In this document: positions 20,351 through 29,221 of the stretch, piece after piece
Position numbering within the stretch: the first letter of the stretch is position 1
Layout: each line of letters starts with the position of its first letter
Assembly: GCF_001598295.1 (NCBI RefSeq)
Contig: NZ_BCYR01000005.1
Span: 186,001 to 250,000 of the forward strand
From: Klebsiella ornithinolytica NBRC 105727 = ATCC 31898
GTDB lineage: Bacteria > Pseudomonadota > Gammaproteobacteria > Enterobacterales > Enterobacteriaceae
Reading direction: 5' to 3'
Length of the DNA stretch: 64,000 bases
Translations under genes and position numbers: made by a program
The notes under the pieces: model-generated
Databases searched by the model: none
What the model was told of the DNA's origin: nothing
Seen by the model: the letters and a program-made list of their open reading frames with translations, nothing else

Positions 20351-20424
20351 TGAAAAAAAGCACCATTCTGATGATTATCATCGCGATCGTTGCCCTGGCC
20401 GGCGTTCAGTTTGGCTGGTGGTAG
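20350..20424 (+). CDS. yoaJ: Small membrane protein YoaJ
   Basis: 24-residue peptide beginning MKKSTILMIIIAIVALAG and ending VQFGWW, matching E. coli YoaJ in length and in its GWW end. Its ATG shares one base with the yoaK stop codon, so it depends on translational coupling with yoaK. It forms a single transmembrane helix. Function unknown. Confidence 0.88.
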   Translation: MKKSTILMIIIAIVALAGVQFGWW

Positions 20425-20565
20425 CATCGGCGGTCGGGGATCGTTCGTCAGAGCGTTATTGCGGAGTTATCCTATCCACTCAATAAGTTAACGCTATACA
20501 CTCACTTCATCAGCCGACTCCGCACGCTCTTTGCCCGCGGACGGTGGACAACGGAGAAGTGAGAA

Positions 20566-20691
20566 ATGAAAAAACCGATCGTGTTATCGTTGATTCTTGC
20601 GCTATGCACGCTGTTATCGGGATGTATTGTTGACGACGGCTATCACCACAGGCACCACCACCATCATCATTATGACGGCCGCGGCTGGTGA
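20566..20691 (+). CDS. Histidine-rich mini-lipoprotein (41 residues)
   Basis: ATG at 20566 with GGAG ten bases upstream. A signal peptide with lipobox LLSGC (Cys20) leaves a mature peptide of only 22 residues, which includes HHRHHHHHHYD. Eight His in a 9-residue stretch suggest divalent metal binding at the periplasmic face. No family name is recognised. It follows yoaKJ on the same strand and is followed by a perfect hairpin at 20707-20726. Confidence 0.65.
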   Translation: MKKPIVLSLILALCTLLSGCIVDDGYHHRHHHHHHYDGRGW

Positions 20692-20706
20692 CGGAAGGGT
20701 TAAGCA

Positions 20707-20726
20707 GGGCGAACGCGCGTTCGCCC
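20707..20726. terminator. Perfect GC-rich hairpin between convergent genes
   Basis: GGGCGAAC-GCGC-GTTCGCCC, a perfect inverted repeat between the His-rich lipoprotein gene and the convergent membrane protein gene. No U-tract, so termination strength is uncertain. Confidence 0.5.
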
Positions 20727-20733
20727 CATAGCC

Positions 20734-20997
20734 TTAGTCCTGACGGTCAGAACCTAAAAAGAAGAAGCCCAGCGGAATGGAAAACAGCAGCGTGAACACG
20801 ATGCTGTACACGGTCACCATCGCCCCCTGCAGGAAAAACATCGATGTGCTCCATTCGGAGTACGGCATATTGTATTCGCTAACGACCCCTCCAAACGTTG
20901 CGCGGCCCACCACGGTAAGCGCGATGGCAAACACAATCCCTATCGACAAGAAGAATTTCTTGCTGTTTTTGTTGCTGATGAGCTTTTGCAGAATCAT
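20734..20997 (-). CDS. Small two-span inner-membrane protein
   Basis: 87 residues with two transmembrane helices (about 15-35 and 55-80) separated by a loop, and a basic cytoplasmic N-terminus (LISNKNSKKFF). AT content and codon use fit the chromosome. I do not recognise it with certainty; it may belong to one of the enterobacterial DUF membrane families. It lies convergent to the His-rich lipoprotein gene. Confidence 0.7.
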   Translation of the reverse strand: MILQKLISNKNSKKFFLSIGIVFAIALTVVGRATFGGVVSEYNMPYSEWSTSMFFLQGAMVTVYSIVFTLLFSIPLGFFFLGSDRQD

Positions 20998-21123
20998 CCG
21001 GGTTCCCTTTTCTCTGACCGATAATCGGCTGTATATGTAACATCAATGCAATAAAAATTGAAGGGTTTTTGTTACAAGCCAGAGGATAAAGCTATCAGGC
21101 CGGAATCACTACCGGCCAGCGGT

Positions 21124-21762
21124 TTACGATTGCAGGGTTGCCAGGCGCGCAGCAAAGCCGACAAACACCAGACCAATCAGACTGTTGCCGATTTTTGCCA
21201 GTTTCTTTCTGGTCTTCACGTAGCGCGTCACGAACGAGCCGGACAGGATCAGGAAGCTCATATACATAAAGCTAATCACTTCCAGCGTCAGCGCGAGGAT
21301 AAAGAACGCCAGTCCGGGTGTTGTCGCGTTAACGTCGATGAACTGCACGAAAAAAGAGACATAGAAAAGAATGGCTTTGGGATTGGTCAGGCTAAGCGTC
21401 AGCGAGCGTTTCAGAATCGCGCTTCCCGGTTCAGCCCCGGCGTCCGCGTGCCCTTCCCGCTGAGTCAGAACGGAATAGAGCATCTTGCCACCCAGCCACA
21501 GCAGGTAAATCGCGCCCAGATAACGAACGATATTAAACAGCACCGGCGTGGTCTTAATCAGGGTCGCAACGCCGGCAAACGCCAGCAGCATCAGCACCGC
21601 GTCGCCGATGAACACGCCAGCCGCCGCCAGATAGCCCTTTTTAACGCCGTGTGCGATACCGGTTTTCAGAACAAAAAAGGTATTAGGGCCGGGCACCAGG
21701 ATGATAAAAATAGCCCCGACCAGATAGGTCAGATAATTCAACACACCAAACTCAGCGAACAC
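21124..21762 (-). CDS. leuE: Leucine exporter LeuE (LysE/RhtB family)
   Basis: 212 residues when read from the GTG at 21762, the same length as E. coli LeuE. AAGGAG is placed six bases before this GTG, and the N-terminus [19 protein letters not shown] matches. An upstream TTG at 21786 would add eight residues that include the ribosome site, so it is rejected. Six transmembrane helices; the RhtB hallmark [10 protein letters not shown] lies near residue 24. In E. coli it exports leucine and analogues under Lrp control. Confidence 0.93.
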   Translation of the reverse strand: MFAEFGVLNYLTYLVGAIFIILVPGPNTFFVLKTGIAHGVKKGYLAAAGVFIGDAVLMLLAFAGVATLIKTTPVLFNIVRYLGAIYLLWLGGKMLYSVLTQREGHADAGAEPGSAILKRSLTLSLTNPKAILFYVSFFVQFIDVNATTPGLAFFILALTLEVISFMYMSFLILSGSFVTRYVKTRKKLAKIGNSLIGLVFVGFAARLATLQS

Positions 21763-21853
21763 GCTGCACTCCTTCGCTTTCAACAAAAAACATGATCGCG
21801 CTCACGTTAACGCAACTGCCGCGATTTTGAAAGCGCTTACGGTGCTTGTTGGC

Positions 21854-22768
21854 TTAGTAGAGTGAGCCTTCGCCCAGCGGGCGGGTTTTGAAGCGCCGAT
21901 GTACCCACAGATATTGCTCCGGCGCGCGCAGAATCTCTTTTTCAATCACCCGGTTGATATAGCTGGCCGCATCCTGTTTATCTTCGCCAGGATAGTCATT
22001 CAGCACATCGCTGATGTACAGGGTGTAACCTTTACGGTCCATCTTACGCACCATACTGATGCTCAGCATCTTCGCACCGGAGAGACGCGACAGGACGTAG
22101 GTGCCGTTTGTCGTCGCCGCCTGAGGGACAGAGAAGAACGGCGCAAACACGCTGCCTTTCGGGCCATAGTCCTGATCCGGGGCGAACCATACCGCCTCGC
22201 CGGCTTTCAGCGCGTGCACCAGACCAGATAAATTGCGGCGATCGATCATCGCTTTATTCGAACGCAGGCGTCCGCGGGTTTGCACCCACTCCATCAGCGG
22301 GCTGTTGTGCGGGCGATAGGTCGCCATCATCGGCCGACACAGACCCATGGTACGGCCACCGAGCTCCAGCGACATAAAGTGCACGCCAACAACCATAACA
22401 CCCTGCCCGGCGCTTAACGCTTTGCTCAGATTCTCAAAGCCTTCAACGTCGAACCATTTTTTAACCCGCTCGTCGCTCCAGAACCAGGCCATACCGGTTT
22501 CGATAAGTCCCATGCCCAGCGACATAAAATTCTGCTCAATCATCTTTTCCCGCGCTTGCGGTGACATGTCCGGAAAACAGAGTTCAAGATTACGTCGGGC
22601 AATATGTTCGCGGCGCTTAAGGAAGCGGCGTGACGCCTTGCCTGCGCTGGTGCCGATGATGTGTAACAGAGGATAAGGCAATTGCACGATTAACCAGAGA
22701 ATGGCAAGGCCAAACCAGGTCCCCCAGTTACGAGGGTGCAGAAGACTTTTATTAAAAGCGCAAGGCAT
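21854..22768 (-). CDS. lpxP: Lipid A palmitoleoyl/lauroyl acyltransferase, LpxP type
   Basis: 304-residue LpxL/LpxM/LpxP family enzyme, inner-membrane bound by an N-terminal helix (residues 15-35). It adds a secondary acyl chain to Kdo2-lipid IVA. The catalytic HX4E motif is HFMSLE at about residue 130. APDQDYG and the C-terminal APEQYLWVHRRFKTRP are family signatures. Similarity is greatest, from memory, to cold-induced LpxP (306). It sits away from its E. coli locus; cold regulation cannot be seen in the sequence. Confidence 0.88.
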   Translation of the reverse strand: MPCAFNKSLLHPRNWGTWFGLAILWLIVQLPYPLLHIIGTSAGKASRRFLKRREHIARRNLELCFPDMSPQAREKMIEQNFMSLGMGLIETGMAWFWSDERVKKWFDVEGFENLSKALSAGQGVMVVGVHFMSLELGGRTMGLCRPMMATYRPHNSPLMEWVQTRGRLRSNKAMIDRRNLSGLVHALKAGEAVWFAPDQDYGPKGSVFAPFFSVPQAATTNGTYVLSRLSGAKMLSISMVRKMDRKGYTLYISDVLNDYPGEDKQDAASYINRVIEKEILRAPEQYLWVHRRFKTRPLGEGSLY

Positions 22769-23497
22769 GATTTTTCCTGTAAACGTCTATAAATGAGTAG
22801 CGCTTAAGGAAAAAACGAAGTCCATTCATCAGTCGTTAGGCGGTACGTATAGCAACTATGACAATAGTAATCCGGCTAAATTCACTCCGGCAAGTAAAAA
22901 ACACCTCCGCGGTGAAAAAAGCATAATACCCTCATAGTTGTAACAGAATGTAAAATAAAAAAGAAGATCCCATTACAAATATTTACTGTGACAACCCTTT
23001 TCTCGCTAATTATTTCGATCCGCTGATTGCACATTATTAAATCAATTTGTACTCTTCAGCGTCATATTGCTTCGCAGCCCCTGCCGTCACTGGCCGGCAA
23101 CAACTTACCCACCCTGTCATCCTGCCCGAGGCGACGCGGTGGTAAAAAGTATAAACGTTGCTAAAGAATCGCGGCAATCAATATAACGCATCTCCATATA
23201 TCAGAGTCAGAATCTATAAAACAGTATGCAACATATCTTTTCATTCCTTTTCTATATATCAAATAAGAATCACCTTATTTTATAAATCCGCACAATGTCT
23301 GGCGCTTTCGCTAAATAAATCATCCACTATTCGTTTACAACGAAAAATTATCCTTTTTTATCCCCGACCTTCAATGATAAGCCGCCCGTAACACGGGCCG
23401 GAGACCTGATGCCGTGAAATCAACAACATTTTCTAATCGCAACAGTCACTTATTGAAATTATTGTTCGCACGACCCATTTTTGCGCCGCCTTTTAAT
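22769..23497. other. AT-rich intergenic region between lpxP and fecI
   Basis: About 730 bases without a convincing gene. One 77-codon ORF (23158-23391) has random composition and no ribosome site. The far end holds the fecI Fur box. The near end presumably holds the lpxP promoter. No repeats found. Confidence 0.55.
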
Positions 23498-23516
23498 TGT
23501 AATGATAACCATTCTC
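23498..23516. promoter_or_regulatory. Fur box upstream of fecI
   Basis: TGTAATGATAACCATTCTC matches the 19-bp Fur consensus GATAATGATAATCATTATC at 15 of 19 positions. It lies 43 bases before the fecI ATG, where Fur-Fe(II) would block the promoter. Confidence 0.85.
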
Positions 23517-23558
23517 ATATTAACATGTCGCTATTGATAACCTGTTTTGAACCCGCTT

Positions 23559-24077
23559 ATGTCTCAGCTTTCCGCCACCACGCCGTTCACGCTCGCGTCT
23601 CTGTATCAAGCCCATCACGGCTGGCTGACAACCTGGTTAACCGGCAAGCTGCAATCCGCCTTTGACGCCGATGATGTCACTCAGGATACCTTTCTGCGCG
23701 TGATGGGCAGCGAATCGCTGACGGCGATCCGCGATCCTAGATCCTTCCTGTGCACCATCGCCAGACGGGTGATGATCGATCTGTTTCGCCGTAATGCGCT
23801 GGAACGCGCGTGGCTGGAGATGCTTGCCCAGCTTCCGCAGGCCCTGGTCCCTTCGCCGGAGCGACAGCACATCCAGCTGGAGACGCTGCAGCAGGTCGAT
23901 GCCATGCTTGATGGCCTGAGCCGGAAAGCCCGCGCGGCCTTTTTGCTTTCGCAGCTGGAGGGGCTGACGTATGCCGAGATTGCCGAACGCCTGATGGTAT
24001 CGGTCAGCTCAGTAAAAAAATACGTCGCCAGAGCGACTGAGCACTGCCTGCTTTTTCGCCTGGAGAATGGCCTGTGA
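23559..24077 (+). CDS. fecI: ECF RNA polymerase sigma factor FecI
   Basis: 172 residues, one fewer than E. coli FecI, nearly collinear with it. Region 2 ([20 protein letters not shown]) binds the -10 element and region 4 ([21 protein letters not shown]) is the C-terminal HTH for the -35. It directs transcription of fecA after the FecA-TonB-FecR signal. The ATG at 23559 matches the family N-terminus; the upstream TTG at 23547 is unlikely. The stop codon overlaps fecR's GTG (GTGA). Confidence 0.94.
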   Translation: MSQLSATTPFTLASLYQAHHGWLTTWLTGKLQSAFDADDVTQDTFLRVMGSESLTAIRDPRSFLCTIARRVMIDLFRRNALERAWLEMLAQLPQALVPSPERQHIQLETLQQVDAMLDGLSRKARAAFLLSQLEGLTYAEIAERLMVSVSSVKKYVARATEHCLLFRLENGL

Positions 24078-25021
24078 GTTCCGCATTAACCGAATCCCGT
24101 CGTCTGGCTCTGCGTTCCGCATCGCGCTGGTACGCGGTATTAAGCGATAGTCGCGTCAACCCCCGACAGGAGGTCCGCTGGCAACAGTGGTATGAACAAA
24201 GCCGCGATCACCAGTGGGCGTGGCAGCAAGTCGAAAACCTGCGCCAGCAGATGGGACAACTTCCCGGTCCCCTTGCCAGCCGGACGCTCAACGACAGTCG
24301 CCTGACGCGTCGCCAGGTGCTGAAAGGGCTGATGCTGCTGGTTGCCGCCGGCGGCGGCTGGCAGATGTGGAGCAGCGAACTGGCGGAAGGATTGCGCGCC
24401 GATTACCGCACGGCAAAAGGCATGCCCCTGCGGCAAACGCTCAGCGACGGCACTCTGCTGACGCTCAATACCGACAGCGCCGCCGATGTGCGCTTTGATG
24501 GCCACCAGCGCCTGATTCGCCTGCGCTACGGCGAAATTGCCATCACCACCGCCCGCGACCGCCGGCAACGACCGTTTCGCGTCCAGACCCGCGACGGTTT
24601 ACTCACCGCGCTGGGCACCGAATTTACCGTCCGCCAGTTTGCCCGTGACACGCGCCTGACGGTGCAACAGCACGCCGTCGAGGCGCTGCTGCCAGACGGA
24701 CAGCGCAAGATTGTCCACGCGGGCGAGAGCCTGTGGTTTACCCGCGATGCCTTCACCCGCCTTCAGGCGCTCAACAGCAGCGACGCCAGCTGGACGCAGG
24801 GCGTCCTCAGCTTCCGCGATCGTCCGCTGCATGAAGTGCTCGCCACACTCTCCCGCTATCGCCCCGGGATCTTACGCTGCGATCCCGCCGTCGCCGGTTT
24901 GCGTCTGAGCGGCACCTTTCCGCTGGGCGACACCGATGCGATTTTGCACATCATCGCGCAGACCCTGCCGGTAAAACTGCAATTTGCCACCCGCTACTGG
25001 GTCACTGTCATCGCAGCCTGA
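24074..25021 (+). CDS. fecR: FecR anti-sigma/signal transducer of the ferric citrate system
   Basis: 315 residues (E. coli FecR 317). The cytoplasmic N-terminus holds the sigma-binding Trp-rich segment ([10 protein letters not shown] to [10 protein letters not shown]), followed by one transmembrane helix ([18 protein letters not shown], about 78-95) and a periplasmic FecR domain that contacts the FecA plug/signalling domain. It starts with GTG at 24074, overlapping fecI by four bases, so it is translationally coupled. Confidence 0.94.
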   Translation: MSSALTESRRLALRSASRWYAVLSDSRVNPRQEVRWQQWYEQSRDHQWAWQQVENLRQQMGQLPGPLASRTLNDSRLTRRQVLKGLMLLVAAGGGWQMWSSELAEGLRADYRTAKGMPLRQTLSDGTLLTLNTDSAADVRFDGHQRLIRLRYGEIAITTARDRRQRPFRVQTRDGLLTALGTEFTVRQFARDTRLTVQQHAVEALLPDGQRKIVHAGESLWFTRDAFTRLQALNSSDASWTQGVLSFRDRPLHEVLATLSRYRPGILRCDPAVAGLRLSGTFPLGDTDAILHIIAQTLPVKLQFATRYWVTVIAA

Positions 25022-25033
25022 GAAAAAAAAACA

Positions 25034-25082
25034 AAAAATTTGCCTTCTCCATTGTCCCTTTTCACCCGCTCGTTCGACTTAA
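25034..25082 (+). promoter_or_regulatory. FecI-dependent promoter of fecA
   Basis: The stretch ATTGTCCCTTTTCACCC (25051-25067) followed by CTCGTTCGACTT (25069-25080) closely resembles what I recall of the E. coli fecA promoter, including the downstream CTCGTTCGACT element known to be important for FecI. It lies between the fecR stop codon and the fecA ATG. Confidence 0.65.
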
Positions 25083-25118
25083 CAGGTGATGACAACCAAA
25101 AACGATTGTGGAGAACAC

Positions 25119-27449
25119 ATGACGCCTTTACGCGTATTACGCAAACCGATGCCTCTGGTGATGGCAATCCGTTTAAGCCTGCTGCCGCTCGCGGGGCTGG
25201 TCGCTGTCCCCGCATTGGCGGCAACGCAGTTTGATATTGCCGCCGGGGATTTAGACAGCGCACTGAACCAGTACGCCGCCCGCAGCGGCATTACGCTCTC
25301 GGCGGATGCTGGCCTGACGCGCGGAAAACACAGCGATGGCCTGCACGGCCGCTATGAGCTGGAAGAGGGTCTGCAAACGCTGCTCAGCGGGAGCGGACTG
25401 CAGCTGAAATCTCTGGGTAATCAGGCCTGGACGCTGGAACCGGCGCCGGTTAATACGGAATCCACGCTGACGGTGATCGGCGACTGGCTTGGCGACGCCC
25501 GGGAAAACGATGTTTTTGAACACGCCGGCGCCCGCGATGTTATCCGCCGCGACGATTTCGCCAAAACCGGCGCCACCACTATGCGCGAAGTCCTGAATCG
25601 CATTCCCGGCGTCAATGCGCCGGAAAATACCGGTACCGGCAGCCACGATCTGGCGATGAACTTTGGCATCCGGGGGCTGAACCCACGCCTCGCCAGCCGT
25701 TCTACGGTACTGATGGACGGTATTCCGGTGCCTTTCGCCCCCTACGGTCAACCTCAGCTATCGCTGGCGCCGGTATCGCTGGGCAATATGGATGCGGTGG
25801 ATGTGGTTCGCGGCGCAGGCGCCGTGCGCTACGGGCCACAAAACGTGGGCGGCGTAGTGAACTTTGTCACCCGGGCCATCCCGCAGGACTTTGCTATCGC
25901 GGGCGGCGTAGAAGGCCAGCTCAGCCCGACCTCTTCGCAGAACAATCCCAAAGAGACGCATAACCTGATGCTGGGAGGGACCGCCGATAACGGACTGGGG
26001 GCTGCCCTGCTCTATTCAGGTACCCGCGGCAGCGACTGGCGTGAACATAGCGCCACGCGCATCGATGACGTGATGCTGAAAGGCAAATATGCGCCAAACG
26101 CGGTGCACACGTTCAACAGCTTGCTGCAGTACTACGATGGTGAAGCCGATATGCCCGGCGGCCTGTCCCGCGCCGATTATGCTGCCGATCGCTGGCAGTC
26201 CACCCGCTTAAAAGATCGCTTCTGGGGACGACGTCAGCTGGCCAGCCTCGGCTATCAGTTCCAGCCCGATGACCGGCACAAGTTCAACATTCAGGGCTTC
26301 TATACCCATACGCTGCGCAGCGGTTATCTGGAGCAAGGGAAACGCACCACGCTTTCCCCGCGTGAATACTGGGTGCGCGGTATCGAGCCGCGCTACAGCC
26401 AAAGCTTTATGCTTGGCGCTTCCGCGCATGAAGTCGGCGTCGGCTATCGCTACGTGAATGAATCCACGCACGAGATGCGCTATTACACCCCCACCGTCAG
26501 CGGCAAGTTGCCCGACACCGCCAGTCCGTACGACCGCGATACCCGCTCTGGCACCGAGGCTCACGCCTGGTATATCGACGATCGCATCGATATCGGCAAC
26601 TGGACGGTCACGCCGGGGATGCGTTTCGAACATATTGAGTCTTACCAGGACGACAGCCTGAAAGGCACCCGTCAGCAGGTCAGCTATAATGCCCCGCTGC
26701 CGGCGCTTAACGTACTTTATCACCTCACCGACAGCTGGAATCTTTATGCCAATACAGAAGGATCGTTCGGTACCGTACAGTACAGCCAAATTGGCAAGGC
26801 TGTGCAAAGCGGCAATGTGGAACCGGAAAAGGCCCGCACCTGGGAAGTCGGTACCCGCTACGACAACGGCGCGCTGAGCGCGGAAATGGGACTCTTCCTG
26901 ATTAACTTCAACAATCAGTACGACTCCAACCAGACCAACGATACCGTCACCGCTCGCGGTAAAACTCGCCACAGCGGACTGGAGACGCAGACGCGTTACG
27001 ATCTCGGCGATCTCAATCCGCAGCTGGAAAATCTGTCGGTCTATGCCAGCTATGCCTATGTCAACGCCGTCATTCGTGAGAAAGGCGATACCTACGGCAA
27101 CCAGGTGCCTTTCTCACCCAGACATAAAGGTACGCTCGGGGTAGATTACAAACCGGGTAACTGGACGTTCAACCTCAATAGCGATTTCCAGTCCAGTCAG
27201 TTTGCTGACAACGCCAACACCGTGGAAGAGAGCGCTGACGGCAGCAACGGTCGCATTCCGGGCTATATGCTGTGGGGCGCCCGCGTCGCCTACGATTTTG
27301 GCCCGCAAATGGCCAATCTCAATCTGGCGTTTGGCGTAAAAAATATTTTCGACCATGAGTACTACACCCGCTCATATGACGATAACAACAAAGGCATCTA
27401 TGTCGGCCAGCCGCGTACCTTGTATCTGCAAGGCGCCATGACATTCTGA
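25119..27449 (+). CDS. fecA: TonB-dependent ferric citrate receptor FecA
   Basis: 776 residues (E. coli FecA 774) with very high similarity along the whole length. Signal peptide to about residue 32; N-terminal signalling (STN) domain, about 34-110, that contacts FecR; plug domain with [10 protein letters not shown] and [20 protein letters not shown]; 22-strand barrel ending in an aromatic MTF. The start at 25119 (MTPLRVLRK) follows GGAG; the ATG at 25086 lies in the promoter region. A hairpin follows directly, and the usual fecBCDE genes are absent. Confidence 0.96.
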   Translation: MTPLRVLRKPMPLVMAIRLSLLPLAGLVAVPALAATQFDIAAGDLDSALNQYAARSGITLSADAGLTRGKHSDGLHGRYELEEGLQTLLSGSGLQLKSLGNQAWTLEPAPVNTESTLTVIGDWLGDARENDVFEHAGARDVIRRDDFAKTGATTMREVLNRIPGVNAPENTGTGSHDLAMNFGIRGLNPRLASRSTVLMDGIPVPFAPYGQPQLSLAPVSLGNMDAVDVVRGAGAVRYGPQNVGGVVNFVTRAIPQDFAIAGGVEGQLSPTSSQNNPKETHNLMLGGTADNGLGAALLYSGTRGSDWREHSATRIDDVMLKGKYAPNAVHTFNSLLQYYDGEADMPGGLSRADYAADRWQSTRLKDRFWGRRQLASLGYQFQPDDRHKFNIQGFYTHTLRSGYLEQGKRTTLSPREYWVRGIEPRYSQSFMLGASAHEVGVGYRYVNESTHEMRYYTPTVSGKLPDTASPYDRDTRSGTEAHAWYIDDRIDIGNWTVTPGMRFEHIESYQDDSLKGTRQQVSYNAPLPALNVLYHLTDSWNLYANTEGSFGTVQYSQIGKAVQSGNVEPEKARTWEVGTRYDNGALSAEMGLFLINFNNQYDSNQTNDTVTARGKTRHSGLETQTRYDLGDLNPQLENLSVYASYAYVNAVIREKGDTYGNQVPFSPRHKGTLGVDYKPGNWTFNLNSDFQSSQFADNANTVEESADGSNGRIPGYMLWGARVAYDFGPQMANLNLAFGVKNIFDHEYYTRSYDDNNKGIYVGQPRTLYLQGAMTF

Positions 27450-27479
27450 TGATGACGTGGTGGTAATCAAAACGTTCGT

Positions 27480-27515
27480 CACCGTCCCGCCCAGGGGCGG
27501 TGACGGTGTTGTTTT
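27480..27515 (+). terminator. Terminator after fecA
   Basis: Imperfect GC-rich stem CACCGTC-CCGCCC / GGGCGG-T-GACGGTG followed by TTGTTTT, 31 bases after the fecA stop codon. Confidence 0.7.
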
Positions 27516-27951
27516 ACCGTGGGGCCGACGTTCGGCCCTGTACTGGCTTCACGCCGCCAACAACTCGCGAGGCAACAGCGTCTCCGTCAGCGGCGACAGG
27601 CAAGCGTTCATCACACCATCACGCAGCCTGTTCTAAAATTCGTTTTGCCGACGATCGAATCAGATAAGCCTCATCCCGGCGGCGAGGTAACGCAAGCTAC
27701 TCACGACAATGTATTTTCTTTTTATGAGCAAAATGATTAACTGACGCCTGTTAAAGACTTTTTTCACGCTTTTATGCGTCTTTGTCGCCACGCATTTCGG
27801 GCTTGAGTATGGCTATAAATGAAATTATTTCGGGATTTGCTCACCGATTATTTCGCCGCGAACTGGCGTCTCTACCCCCTGCTGGCGTTATCTGGATACA
27901 GGCCACCAGAATGAGCCGATATTATCCCAATCACGCGGATGGAGAAAAACG
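27516..27951. other. Gene-free stretch where fecBCDE would be expected
   Basis: No long ORF. On the minus strand at 27553-27642 a short open frame with composition typical of a gene end (NACLSPLTETLLPRELLAA, then stop) may be the C-terminus of a deleted gene. I could not name it; it does not obviously match FecB-FecE. Confidence 0.35.
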
Positions 27952-29139
27952 ATGCGTCTCGCCTTAAAATCAGCATTGATGCTAACCACGCGCGTTATAC
28001 AGATAATCAACCCGGAACTTCAGTTGCATATGCAACGCACGGCGCTAATTGCTCTCGAACTTTCGTTAGCTCTGGAACTGCCGCGGTCGCAGCAGCAGAC
28101 CATATTTTGCGCCGCACTGCTTCACGATATTGGCGTGCTCGGCGATAAGCGAATCGTCACTTCGCTGAATGACATTGATAATATCGAAGACCCTCACCAG
28201 CATCGGGGGGCCGAGATGCTCAGCGGCTTACCCACCTTCGCGCCTGTTTTGCCTGTTATCCGCCATCACCACTTTAACCCGGCGCATAAAGGTAACCTCG
28301 AAGAGCATATCGTTTTTTTTGCCGATGCTTTTGAACGTCTGCTCTCCACCGGAAATATCACCACGGATCACCACCCCGACATTATCATCGACACCTTCCG
28401 CACCTTGCATCATGAGATTGATCCGATGCTCTGTGACACCGTCTGCCAGCTCGCGCAAAAAGAGCATTTCTGGCTGCATCTTCATCCCGGACATATCCAA
28501 AGGATGCTGGAGATCATCGGCCCGATTAACGAGCTGTACATCGATATCGACGGGCTGAAAGATATTTGTTTGTTAATCGCCAAAATTGTCGATACCTACA
28601 GCAGTTTCACCGCCAGCCACAGCATTATGGTCGGTGAAATATCCTGCCTGCTGGCAACCTATATGCATCTGCCGGAACAGGAGTGTAAAAAAATCGAAAT
28701 TGCCGGCTATTTGCACGATATTGGTAAAATTAATATCCCGCTGGATATCCTGGAAAAGCAAAGCGAACTCACGCCTGATGAACTCCGTCAGGTGCGAGAA
28801 CATAGCTATATGACCGGTGAAATTCTCAGCGCCTTTAGTGAACTGGGTGAAATCATTAACTGGGCGGCAAACCACCATGAAAAACTCGATGGCAGCGGCT
28901 ATCCGCTGCATCTGAATCAGGATTATCTGCAACTCCCTGACCGGATCATCGCCATTGCCGATATTTTTACCGCTCTGACCGAAGATCGCCCCTATCGCGT
29001 CGCCATGCGTTATCAGGATGCATTACAGCTGATAGAGAACGATGTTATAAATGGCGCCCTGGATAAAGATGTTTTTTGTACCTTATGCCAGCATGCCGGC
29101 ACGCTACATAGCACGATTATTCGCAAAAAACGCAGCTAA
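27952..29139 (+). CDS. HD-GYP domain cyclic di-GMP phosphodiesterase
   Basis: 395 residues with two HD-type modules. The C-terminal one (about 205-390) is a complete HD-GYP domain: HSIMVGEIS, LHDIGKINIP, HSYMTGEIL, HHEKLDGSGYP and LTEDRPYR are all present, so metal binding and c-di-GMP hydrolysis to GMP are expected. The N-terminal module (about 25-150) keeps LHDIGVLGDKR and a His-rich stretch but lacks the GYP motif, so it is probably regulatory. It is soluble with no membrane helix. A GGDEF gene follows 82 bases later on the same strand. Confidence 0.88.
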   Translation: MRLALKSALMLTTRVIQIINPELQLHMQRTALIALELSLALELPRSQQQTIFCAALLHDIGVLGDKRIVTSLNDIDNIEDPHQHRGAEMLSGLPTFAPVLPVIRHHHFNPAHKGNLEEHIVFFADAFERLLSTGNITTDHHPDIIIDTFRTLHHEIDPMLCDTVCQLAQKEHFWLHLHPGHIQRMLEIIGPINELYIDIDGLKDICLLIAKIVDTYSSFTASHSIMVGEISCLLATYMHLPEQECKKIEIAGYLHDIGKINIPLDILEKQSELTPDELRQVREHSYMTGEILSAFSELGEIINWAANHHEKLDGSGYPLHLNQDYLQLPDRIIAIADIFTALTEDRPYRVAMRYQDALQLIENDVINGALDKDVFCTLCQHAGTLHSTIIRKKRS

Positions 29140-29221
29140 CCCTCTGCCCGCAAGTGGGCAAAAGCGGGTTCTATAATTAGACGTAACGTCATTTGTTCAT
29201 CTGCACGCAAGGAAAATTCGG

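Noticed and set aside
21763..21786. Upstream TTG start of leuE
   Set aside because: It would place the AAGGAG ribosome site inside the gene; the GTG start gives the exact family length.
23158..23391. 77-codon ORF before fecI
   Set aside because: No ribosome site, random AT-rich composition, no recognisable segment.
27553..27642. Remnant of fecB-fecE after fecA
   Set aside because: The short open frame does not resemble any Fec transport protein that I can recall; only recorded as an unidentified remnant.
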